From the NCBI GenBank assembly GCA_020630495.1, contig JAHDBH010000012.1, positions 1,306-54,819 on the forward strand: a DNA stretch of 53,514 nucleotides, read 5' to 3'. Position numbers and translations under genes: made by a program. Below the pieces are notes generated by a model that searched no databases, was not told the DNA's origin, and saw only the letters and a list, made by a program, of their open reading frames with translations. This stretch comes from Saprospiraceae bacterium (GTDB taxonomy: Bacteria; Bacteroidota; Bacteroidia; Chitinophagales; Saprospiraceae). Below are positions 8,935 to 15,963 of the stretch, one piece after another. Each line of letters opens with the position of its first letter. Position 1 is the first letter of the stretch.

Positions 8935-9555
8935 TCACTCCCCATCACCCATGTACCAGCCCATGACACGGAGGATACTCGCATAGATAGGGCGCTTTCG
9001 CGCAAATGCTGCCGCATCCATCCACAGCGCCTCCTCTATACCCTCTTCTTGCTGACCCACTAGCTCCGTCATCGCACCTGAAAAGCGATACCAATGCGTC
9101 TTCTTCAGGACACGGCGATCCTTGCTATCCCTGTAGACATGATAGGTGCTTCCCAGCTTAGCCTCTATGCTCAGCAGTTCTAGACCTATCTCCTCTGTGA
9201 TCTCTCTACGAGCTGCAGGTTTCTTCTTTTCGCCCGTCTCTATCTTGCCTTTCGGTAGATCCCACACACCATGTCGCTTGATGACAGCGATCTTTCCCTC
9301 AGCCTCTACCACGCCACCCGCTGCACGCAGAAATCGAAACAGCCCCTTAAAATCAGCATACATACTCTTCACATCCTCGTCCCAGAGGATGACCCGCTTC
9401 ACATTGGGTGATTTCTCCAGGAGATCAATGTAATTATGGAGTTGCTTGACCTTGCCTTGGTAGCGGATGCAGAGGTCATTAGGTTGTTGATATGTGTTCA
9501 TCTCACGTCCTGTACAGAGCAAGAGTTGAGAGTCATTAAAGTAGATGTTGTACAT
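8935..9555 (-). CDS. Nudix hydrolase
   Basis: 206 residues. Residues 103-125 form a complete Nudix box (GKIETG..E.......REITEEIGL, i.e. Gx5Ex7REUxEExGU), so the protein should hydrolyse a nucleoside-diphosphate-linked substrate with a divalent metal. The N-terminal ~75 residues form an extra domain seen in Bacteroidota members. I chose the ATG at 9555 ('MYNIYFNDSQ') because a start at 9636 would run through pyrE. It is divergent from pyrE with 25 bp between starts, and is followed by a strong terminator. It contains a CATTT mini-hairpin. The substrate is not predictable from the box alone. Confidence 0.88.
   Translation of the reverse strand: MYNIYFNDSQLLLCTGREMNTYQQPNDLCIRYQGKVKQLHNYIDLLEKSPNVKRVILWDEDVKSMYADFKGLFRFLRAAGGVVEAEGKIAVIKRHGVWDLPKGKIETGEKKKPAARREITEEIGLELLSIEAKLGSTYHVYRDSKDRRVLKKTHWYRFSGAMTELVGQQEEGIEEALWMDAAAFARKRPIYASILRVMGWYMGDGE
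8992..9008 (-). repeat. CATTT mini-hairpin copy 2
   Basis: On the minus strand: CATTT, stem GCGC/GCGC, loop GAAA. It is identical to copy 1 but read in another frame (codons for FARKR in the Nudix gene). Confidence 0.75.
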
Positions 9556-9558
9556 TTG
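9551..9558 (+). promoter_or_regulatory. -7 element TACATTTG for pyrE
   Basis: An exact TAnnTTTG match lies 22 bases before the pyrE TTG start. It overlaps the start codon of the divergent Nudix gene (9553-9555). No convincing -33 element is seen. Confidence 0.4.
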
Positions 9559-9580
9559 AACTAAGCGATAAAGAGGGCCA

Positions 9581-10216
9581 TTGGAATCAAAAAACAGCAA
9601 AGAAATAGCAGCAGGACTACTGCAAATAGGTGCCATAAAGTTACAAGTAGATCAGCCCTTCATCTGGGCAAGCGGATGGAAATCCCCGATATACTGCGAT
9701 AATCGTATGTCACTCAGTCACCCAGCTCTGCGAGATCTCATCAAGCGAAGTTTTCTTGAGTACATTGACGACCATCAGCTCACCGCAGATGTCATCGCCG
9801 GAGTAGCCACAGGAGGCGTTCCCTACGGTGCATTGATAGCTGATGAGGCAGATCTGCCCTTCGTCTATGTGCGCAGTCAGAGCAAAGGCCACGGCAGACA
9901 GAATACTGTAGAAGGGGATCTACAATCTGGTCAGAAGTGCGTGGTCATAGAAGACCTCGTATCCACAGGCGCCAGCAGCATGAAAGCAGTAGTCTCCCTC
10001 AGAGAAGCTGGAGCTGTGGTCACTGATACCATTAGCATATTCACCTACGGATTTGATCAATCAGGAGTACTATTCCAGAATGGAGACTGCTCACTGCACA
10101 GCCTTGTACACTACGACGATATGATTACCGAGGCCCACCGCTTAGACTACATCAAGCCTGATCAGATCAAGGAACTCAAACAATGGCGCCAGTCGCCATC
10201 ATCGTGGAAGGCATAG
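9581..10216 (+). CDS. pyrE: Orotate phosphoribosyltransferase
   Basis: 211 residues. It converts orotate and PRPP to orotidine 5'-phosphate in de novo pyrimidine synthesis (cytosol). The PRPP loop VVIEDLVSTGAS is at 121-132 (acidic pair Glu124/Asp125). The catalytic flexible loop 'SKGHGRQN' at about 101-108 supplies Lys102 and His104. 'FIWASGWKSPIYCDNR' near residues 27-42 is the usual family signature. The start codon is TTG: an in-frame TAA lies at 9569-9571 and there is no ATG or GTG before the conserved region. It may share regulation with the wHTH-PRTase gene two genes upstream (inference). Confidence 0.95.
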   Translation: MESKNSKEIAAGLLQIGAIKLQVDQPFIWASGWKSPIYCDNRMSLSHPALRDLIKRSFLEYIDDHQLTADVIAGVATGGVPYGALIADEADLPFVYVRSQSKGHGRQNTVEGDLQSGQKCVVIEDLVSTGASSMKAVVSLREAGAVVTDTISIFTYGFDQSGVLFQNGDCSLHSLVHYDDMITEAHRLDYIKPDQIKELKQWRQSPSSWKA

Positions 10217-10221
10217 CTGCC

Positions 10222-10229
10222 TACCTTTA
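10222..10229 (+). promoter_or_regulatory. -7-like element TACCTTTA upstream of the M42 peptidase gene
   Basis: It lies inside the 49-bp gap between pyrE and the M42 gene, 36 bases before its ATG, and would give a leadered transcript. This could be a separate promoter or chance. Confidence 0.3.
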
Positions 10230-10265
10230 CCTCACACTACTAGCCTCACTCTACAAGCGCAAGAT

Positions 10266-11348
10266 ATGGCCTCAGCAGCTGACAAAAAAGCAGAAAAATT
10301 TTTACACGATTACTTTAGCAACGCCGCCCCCACTGGATACGAAAGCAGCGGTCAGCGTATATGGCTTGACTATATGGCCGATTACTCTGATGAGTGGTTT
10401 ATAGACAACTACGGCTCCGCATGCGCCATCATCAATCCAGGCCAAGACTATAAGGTCGTCATAGAAGCACACGCTGACGAGATCTCCTGGTATGTCAATT
10501 ACATCACGGACAAAGGCTTTATCTACGTAGTCCGCAATGGTGGGTCAGATCATATCATCGCCCCCAGCAAGAAAGTCAATATCCACACCAAAAATGGATT
10601 CGTAGAAGGTGTCTTCGGATGGCCTGCAATCCACACCAGACGTGGCGAAAAAGCTAAGCTCTCTCCCAAGACAGAAAATATCTTCATCGATGTAGGCGCT
10701 ACTAGCAAACAAGAGGTCCTGGATATGGGCATCCACATAGGATCCGTCATCACCTATCCAGACGAACTCTGGATGCTCAATGATAGATACTATTGTGGTA
10801 GAGCACTTGACAATAAGATGGGTGGCTATTGCATCTCCCAAGTGGCGAGAAAGCTCACAGAAAACAAAGACAAACTGCCCTACTCTCTCTATGTCGTCAA
10901 TGCTGTACAGGAAGAGATAGGCCTGCGCGGAGCGCAGATGATTGCTGAGACTATTCAGCCAGATGTCGCCATCGTCACTGATGTTACGCATGACACGCAT
11001 ACACCCATGATCGATCTTAAGATACAGGGCGACATCAAGTGCGGCCTTGGCCCTTGTCTGGCGCATGCACCAGCCGTACAGACTAAGCTCCTAGAGCTCA
11101 TCATAGCGGCAGCCGAGGACAAGAAGATAGATTTTCAGCATCGAGCCACCTCGCGATCTACAGGAACTGATACCGATGCATTTGCTTACTCTAATCAAGG
11201 TGTACCCTCTGCCCTTATATCCCTTCCGCTGCGGTACATGCATACTACAGTAGAGATGGCCGATAAGAAAGATGTAGTAGGAGTCACAGATCTCATCTAT
11301 GAGTCTCTTCTCCGTATAGAGAATGGCCATGACTTCAGATATTTCTAG
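10266..11348 (+). CDS. M42 family metallo-aminopeptidase
   Basis: 360 residues. The dinuclear-metal ligands of the M42 (glutamyl aminopeptidase / FrvX-like) family are in place: His69 and Asp71 in EAHADE, Asp182 in RALDNKMGG, Glu216/Glu217 in VQEEIGLRG, Asp239 in IVTDVTH, and a C-terminal His in RYMHTTVE (about 328). The protein has no signal peptide, so it is a cytosolic peptidase. The gene is 49 bp after pyrE on the same strand and may be co-transcribed or use the TACCTTTA element in the gap. Full length for the family. Confidence 0.92.
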   Translation: MASAADKKAEKFLHDYFSNAAPTGYESSGQRIWLDYMADYSDEWFIDNYGSACAIINPGQDYKVVIEAHADEISWYVNYITDKGFIYVVRNGGSDHIIAPSKKVNIHTKNGFVEGVFGWPAIHTRRGEKAKLSPKTENIFIDVGATSKQEVLDMGIHIGSVITYPDELWMLNDRYYCGRALDNKMGGYCISQVARKLTENKDKLPYSLYVVNAVQEEIGLRGAQMIAETIQPDVAIVTDVTHDTHTPMIDLKIQGDIKCGLGPCLAHAPAVQTKLLELIIAAAEDKKIDFQHRATSRSTGTDTDAFAYSNQGVPSALISLPLRYMHTTVEMADKKDVVGVTDLIYESLLRIENGHDFRYF

Positions 11349-11392
11349 CCATCACATCTCCAGATCAGCTCAGTCTTTGGGATCATCTAGCG

Positions 11393-12220
11393 ATGTCACA
11401 GATCATCGTAAGCTGTGGAGCAGCAGCTCTATACACCTCTACTCAGCTGGCAGTCGCGCATAGCGCGGATCTGCGGATGACGGCGGCCGTAGCCGCAGCT
11501 ACATGGATGATGTATTGCGCCCATAGGTGGATAGGGCTGCGCCTGCATCCTGAGATCAAAGACATTCCAAGATTTCACTATGTGGCCTCTAGATCAGTCT
11601 TGTTTTTATCAGGAGCCATCCTTTGTGGACTCTATCTTTTAGTCAGTACTCCTCACATGATCAGGACATTGGGATGGCCCTCTTTGCTTGGCCCAGTAAT
11701 GATCAGTGCCCTCTATAGTCTACCTGTCATTGGATCCAGAAGACTCAGAGATCTACCCTACATCAAGATCTTTGTCATAGCAGCTATATGGACTTGGATT
11801 ACTGTTCTTTGGCCTCTTGCTGGACAGTCATTTGCGCACGTGTGGTCCCTCGCGGCGGCATGTTGCCTTTTTATTATCGCTATTACGATACCATTTGATA
11901 TCAGAGACCAGCTCGTGGATCAATTGAGCAAACTACCCACGCTCGTCACAGTACTGGGCCCCGAGAGTGCTAAGCGACTCGCCGCAGGCCTTCTACTGAT
12001 TGCTGGGGCACTGATTCTGTATTCCTACACACGAGAGATTGTATCGCTGGACTATGCACTTGCCTTACTGATTACTTATGTCATCAGTTGGAGACTTATC
12101 GTAGCAGCTGATCAGACACGGCCTGAGAGATATTATAGTGGCCATATAGATGGAGTCATGACCATCCCGCTCATTGCTTATTTCCTCATTTCTGCACTTC
12201 TAGACATGCTACCCATGTAG
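11393..12220 (+). CDS. UbiA-like polytopic membrane protein
   Basis: 275 residues with about seven or eight hydrophobic helices. The segment 'ALYSLPVIGSRRLRDLPYIKIFVIA' and the later 'IPFDIRDQLVDQ' resemble the second half of UbiA prenyltransferases, where an Asp-rich loop binds prenyl diphosphate. The first Asp-rich motif (NDxxDxxxD) is not seen; its place holds 'MMYCAHRWIGLRLHP'. It may therefore be a degenerate family member with an unknown substrate. It sits 44 bp downstream of the M42 gene on the same strand and converges on trmD. Confidence 0.6.
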   Translation: MSQIIVSCGAAALYTSTQLAVAHSADLRMTAAVAAATWMMYCAHRWIGLRLHPEIKDIPRFHYVASRSVLFLSGAILCGLYLLVSTPHMIRTLGWPSLLGPVMISALYSLPVIGSRRLRDLPYIKIFVIAAIWTWITVLWPLAGQSFAHVWSLAAACCLFIIAITIPFDIRDQLVDQLSKLPTLVTVLGPESAKRLAAGLLLIAGALILYSYTREIVSLDYALALLITYVISWRLIVAADQTRPERYYSGHIDGVMTIPLIAYFLISALLDMLPM

Positions 12221-12257
12221 CATGTGGGAGCAGATCTCATATGCGAGACATCGCCCT

Positions 12258-12932
12258 CTAGTCCAGTAGATCAGGCCTACGGACCCTAGTGCGCTCCTCA
12301 GCTTTCTGCTGTCGCCACGCCTCGATCTTTGCATCATGACCACTGAGAAGTACAGGAGGCACTTTGTGCCCGTTCCACACTTCCGGTCTGGTGTAGACAG
12401 GTGGTGCCAATAGTCCATCCTGAAACGAGTCGCTAAGAGCACTCGTCTCATCATTGAGCACTCCAGGTAGTAGTCGACCTATGCTATCTATTACTACCGC
12501 TGCAGGCAATTCGCCACCGCTCAGGACATAGTCCCCTATGCTGATCTCACGTGTGATATAGGTCTCGCGGATTCGCTCATCTATTCCCTTGTAGTGGCCT
12601 GCTATGAGCATGAGATTACTCCGTAGACTGAGCTCATTGGCCATGGCTTGATCATAGCGAGTACCGTCCGGCGTCATGAATATAATCTCGTCATATTCCC
12701 TCTCACTCTGCAGTGACTCTATACAGGCCGCCAGAGGCTCACACATCATCACCATACCACTACCACCGCCATACTGGTAGTCGTCTATGCGCCGATAATT
12801 GCCTATACCATAGTCGCGCAGGTCCACCAGCTCTACTTGTAGCAGGCCTCGATCCTGTGCGCGCTGCATCATGCTGTGAGCAAGCGAACTCTCCAGCAGT
12901 GCCGGGATCGCCGCCACTACGGTGATATGCAT
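12258..12932 (-). CDS. trmD: tRNA (guanine-37-N1)-methyltransferase
   Basis: 224 residues. It methylates G37 of tRNAs using S-adenosylmethionine. SPOUT/TrmD signatures are visible: 'DDYQYGGGSGMVM' near 50-62, 'GHYKGIDERI', and 'SIGDYVLSGGELPA' forming the trefoil-knot cofactor site. I chose the ATG at 12932, whose A overlaps the TGA of the upstream FKBP gene (TGATG), implying translational coupling. A GTG directly before it is a less likely start. It is the last gene of an M20 peptidase-FKBP-trmD unit. Confidence 0.95.
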   Translation of the reverse strand: MHITVVAAIPALLESSLAHSMMQRAQDRGLLQVELVDLRDYGIGNYRRIDDYQYGGGSGMVMMCEPLAACIESLQSEREYDEIIFMTPDGTRYDQAMANELSLRSNLMLIAGHYKGIDERIRETYITREISIGDYVLSGGELPAAVVIDSIGRLLPGVLNDETSALSDSFQDGLLAPPVYTRPEVWNGHKVPPVLLSGHDAKIEAWRQQKAEERTRVRRPDLLD

Positions 12933-13552
12933 CACAATATATCCAGCAGTGTAATTTCAAATATCAGCGTAGCCCCAGGAGGTATCTGATCTCCTGCACC
13001 TTGCTCTCCGTAGGCTAGATGACTAGGTATGATCACTTTGCGCTTCTCACCTACCTTCATATCCTGCAGTGTCTCCTGCCATCCCTGGATGACCTGTGTC
13101 ACGCCAAATTCTGCGGGCTGCCCACGCTGCACGCTACTGTCAAATACCTCTCCATCCACAGTAGTCCCGTGATAGTGTACGCGGACCTTGTCCTTGGCCT
13201 CTGGTATCATACCACTGCCCTCCTCAAGGATGACATATTGCATGCCACTAGCTGTCTTTTTCATTCCTTCCATAGTCTCTTGTTGTTTCATATACGCAGC
13301 ACCTGCAGCTTTCTGGTCATCACTCACAGCTGCTTGGCTGCGCTGATGCATCTGTGAAAATAGCTGACCTGCCTCCTGCTTTGACATGATCGCACTTCCA
13401 GCGGCAGTCCAGCTGTCACCTATCGCCTGCTTCACGTAGTCATGATCCACTTGCTTGTGGATTCCCTTGCTCTTAAGATCTTCTGCTATCAGCAGCCCCA
13501 CGGCATAGCCTGTGCGCTGCTCTTCAGTCCATGTTGATATATCGGTGCTCAT
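12932..13552 (-). CDS. FKBP-type peptidyl-prolyl isomerase (FklB/Mip-like)
   Basis: 206 residues. The N-terminal ~100 residues are helical and resemble the dimerisation domain of FkpA/Mip/FklB proteins. Residues of about 115-206 form the FKBP domain ('VRVHYHGTTVDGEVFDSS', 'VIQGWQETLQDMKVGEKRKVIIPSHLAYGEQG', 'IPPGATLIFEITLLDI'). No signal peptide is present, so it should act as a cytosolic prolyl isomerase/chaperone. It starts 3 bp after the M20 peptidase stop and overlaps trmD by one base. Confidence 0.9.
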   Translation of the reverse strand: MSTDISTWTEEQRTGYAVGLLIAEDLKSKGIHKQVDHDYVKQAIGDSWTAAGSAIMSKQEAGQLFSQMHQRSQAAVSDDQKAAGAAYMKQQETMEGMKKTASGMQYVILEEGSGMIPEAKDKVRVHYHGTTVDGEVFDSSVQRGQPAEFGVTQVIQGWQETLQDMKVGEKRKVIIPSHLAYGEQGAGDQIPPGATLIFEITLLDIL

Positions 13553-13555
13553 AGA

Positions 13556-14926
13556 TTATGCTTTCAGTTTGCTGTAGTGATGATAGAAATACGGTATGGT
13601 CTCTATACCGCGATGAAAATTAAAGATGCCGTACTTTTCATTGGGCGAGTGGATATTATCCGAGTCTAGACCAAATCCCATCAAGACAGTCTTTACGCCC
13701 AGTATTGACTCAAATAATGCGACTATGGGTATACTTCCTCCACCTCTGGCGGGTATAGGCTTTCGCCCAAATGTCTCTTCCATAGCCAGCGCTGCGGCCT
13801 GATACTCCGGCGTGTCTGTAGGTGTCACTGCGGCCTCACCTCCATGATGTGGCTTCACTTCTACGCGTACGCCATCTGGAGCAATACTCTCAAAGTGCTT
13901 CTTGAACATCTCCGTGATCTCATCACTCGACTGATCTGGCACTAGCCGCATACTGATCTTGGCATAGGCCTTGCTCGGGAGCACCGTCTTGGCGCCTTCA
14001 CCCGTGTAGCCACCCCACATGCCATTGACATCTAGCGTAGGTCGTATGCTGGCGCGCTCCAGTGTCGTGTAACCTTTCTCTCCAGCAACGGTCGCTATGT
14101 CGAGGTCGCGCTCATACTCGTCTCTATCCCATGGAGCGTCATTCATCGCCTTGCGATCTGCTGTAGATACCGTCTGTACCTTATCATAGAATCCTGGGAT
14201 GGTGATATGACCATCATCATCCTTCAGACTGGCAATCATCTCGCACAGGGCATTGATCGGATTGGCCACTGCTCCGCCGTACGTACCTGAGTGAAGATCA
14301 CGATTAGGTCCAGTGACCTCTACCTCCACGTAGCTCAGACCGCGCAGACCTACTGTGATAGATGGTGTATCATTAGCGATGATACTGGTATCTGACACGA
14401 GGACTACATCACAGCGAAGCCTGTCCTGCTGATCCCGTAGAAAATCCTCAAGATTATCAGATCCTACCTCTTCCTCACCCTCAAATACAAATTTCACATT
14501 GCAAGGCAACTCACCTGCACTCATCATCGCCTGGAAGGCTTTCACATGCATATACATCTGTCCCTTGTCATCACAGGCTCCCCGCGCATAGATGTTGCCA
14601 TCTTTGATCACAGGCTCAAAGGGTGGCGAGTCCCATAGCTCCATCGGATCTGGTGGTTGCACATCATAGTGACCATAGACTAGGACTGTGGGGAGTGATG
14701 CATCTATGATGCGGTCACCATAGACTATGGGATGCCCAGGCGTCTCCATGATCTCTACATTTTGCCCTCCGGCCTCAGTCAGCTGCTTAGACACCCACTC
14801 AGCCGCACGACGTACATCGCCTTTATATTTTTGGTCAGCGCTCACGCTGGGGATCTTGAGAAATTCGATGAGCTCGTCTACCATCTCATCCTTGTGCGAG
14901 TGGATGTAATCTTGTGTAGCTTTCAT
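13556..14926 (-). CDS. M20 family dipeptidase
   Basis: 456 residues. The metal ligands of M20 peptidases are visible: His86 in VYGHYDVQP, Asp119/120 in GACDDKGQ, the Glu cluster at 151-153 in EGEEEVGS, and a downstream 'SDTSI' Asp. The 'LHSGTYGG' dimerisation-domain sequence and the C-terminal 'SDNIHSPNEKYG' histidine complete the pattern. This is the non-specific dipeptidase/carnosinase-like branch, and it is cytosolic. The ATG at 14926 is preferred to one at 14998, because homologues start near 'MKATQDYIHSH' and the extra 24 residues are basic and unlike the family. It is the first gene of the peptidase-FKBP-trmD operon; a GACCTTTG (-7-like) lies about 27 bases upstream. Confidence 0.9.
   Translation of the reverse strand: MKATQDYIHSHKDEMVDELIEFLKIPSVSADQKYKGDVRRAAEWVSKQLTEAGGQNVEIMETPGHPIVYGDRIIDASLPTVLVYGHYDVQPPDPMELWDSPPFEPVIKDGNIYARGACDDKGQMYMHVKAFQAMMSAGELPCNVKFVFEGEEEVGSDNLEDFLRDQQDRLRCDVVLVSDTSIIANDTPSITVGLRGLSYVEVEVTGPNRDLHSGTYGGAVANPINALCEMIASLKDDDGHITIPGFYDKVQTVSTADRKAMNDAPWDRDEYERDLDIATVAGEKGYTTLERASIRPTLDVNGMWGGYTGEGAKTVLPSKAYAKISMRLVPDQSSDEITEMFKKHFESIAPDGVRVEVKPHHGGEAAVTPTDTPEYQAAALAMEETFGRKPIPARGGGSIPIVALFESILGVKTVLMGFGLDSDNIHSPNEKYGIFNFHRGIETIPYFYHHYSKLKA
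13757..13773 (-). repeat. CATTT mini-hairpin copy 3 (G-U outer pair)
   Basis: On the minus strand: CATTT, stem GGGC/GCCT (outer G-T/U wobble), loop GAAA. It lies on the coding strand of the M20 peptidase gene. Confidence 0.6.
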
Positions 14927-15045
14927 GGCTTTCTTCTTGTTGTGAATTGGCCGCAAAGGTCGTAGTTTTCGATTCACTTGGTGGGGGCTTGCCGCCAAAA
15001 GTCTCCGAGCTCCTGCATCTCAGCATGCAGCATGAGCAGAGCACG

Positions 15046-15062
15046 CATTTGACTGACAAGTC
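15046..15062 (+). repeat. CATTT mini-hairpin copy 4 (intergenic)
   Basis: CATTT, stem GACT/AGTC, loop GACA. With copy 5 it forms a direct repeat of 19 identical bases (through AGTCAC), 67 bp apart, in the 224-bp gap upstream of the M20 peptidase gene. Confidence 0.7.
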
Positions 15063-15112
15063 ACTCCCTTTACCTAAGCAGATATATGACCTCGATCAAT
15101 AAGCTCAGAGGA

Positions 15113-15129
15113 CATTTGACTGACAAGTC
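15113..15129 (+). repeat. CATTT mini-hairpin copy 5 (intergenic)
   Basis: CATTT, stem GACT/AGTC, loop GACA, in the same orientation as copy 4. It lies 22 bp downstream (minus direction) of the cdaA stop. Confidence 0.7.
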
Positions 15130-15150
15130 ACGCCACCACCAGAGTACATA

Positions 15151-15963
15151 TCACTCCGTGATATGATAATTGCGCGTGATGACTTCCTTGAGCTCAGGAC
15201 GACTGCCGATCTTGCGCAGTTCACCATTTATCGCATAGCTGATATCACCAGTTTCCTCAGAGACTACGAGCGAGACCACCTTGCTATTCTCGGAGATACC
15301 GATGGCCGCTCTGTGTCGGAGCCCATAGGTCGTAGCCAGCTTCGTGTTTTCTGATACAGGCATCACGGCGCTGGCCGAGTGGATTCTATCTTTTACGATA
15401 ATTACCGCCCCGTCATGCAAGGGACTGTCTTTCATGAATATACTCTCCAGCAGCGCCTCCGAGATCTGTGCATCAAGCACCACACCACTATTGTCATAGA
15501 GCCCTATCTTCTGATCTCCACTCAGTACGATGAGCATTCCTGTACGCGATTTGCTGAGGCGCATCATACTATTAGTGATGGCATCGATGATCTCATCAGA
15601 CTCGGTCATCACGGCTGTGCTCTTAGGAAATAGACGCTTGAGAAATGTGTTCTGTCCCTTCATCGTGGTATTGCCCACATACAATAGGAAGCGGCGGATC
15701 TCTGGCTGAAAGATGATCACCACGATCAGCACACCCACACTCATAAATGCTCCTAGGATATTACTGAGCAGCGGCATCTCCAGCCACTTCACGATCCACC
15801 ATACGCTGTAGAGAATCACGATACCGATGAAGATATTAAAAGCTATGCCTCCTCTCAGCAACTTGTACAGCTGGTACACCAGAAATATCGCGATCAGTAG
15901 ATCGATGAGATTCACTACACCTACCTCGTAATTGCCTACCATGAAGAGTGATATCGCCCCCAT
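15151..15963 (-). CDS. cdaA: Diadenylate cyclase (c-di-AMP synthase), CdaA type
   Basis: 270 residues. Three N-terminal hydrophobic helices (about 15-95) are followed by a DisA_N catalytic domain with both hallmark motifs: DGA at 184-186 ('LHDGAVIIV') and RHR at 216-218 ('LRHRAAIGI'). It condenses two ATP to cyclic di-AMP at the inner membrane. This messenger usually controls potassium/osmotic balance and envelope homeostasis. The start codon follows the stop of the prolyl oligopeptidase gene with no gap, so the two are almost certainly co-transcribed. Confidence 0.93.
   Translation of the reverse strand: MGAISLFMVGNYEVGVVNLIDLLIAIFLVYQLYKLLRGGIAFNIFIGIVILYSVWWIVKWLEMPLLSNILGAFMSVGVLIVVIIFQPEIRRFLLYVGNTTMKGQNTFLKRLFPKSTAVMTESDEIIDAITNSMMRLSKSRTGMLIVLSGDQKIGLYDNSGVVLDAQISEALLESIFMKDSPLHDGAVIIVKDRIHSASAVMPVSENTKLATTYGLRHRAAIGISENSKVVSLVVSEETGDISYAINGELRKIGSRPELKEVITRNYHITE

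Noticed and set aside
10183-10404. 73-codon frame across the pyrE-M42 junction
   Set aside because: It overlaps the end of pyrE and the start of the M42 gene in another frame; composition follows from those genes.
10545-11066. 173-codon open frame on the minus strand
   Set aside because: Antisense to the M42 peptidase gene with its complete metal ligands; a shadow frame.
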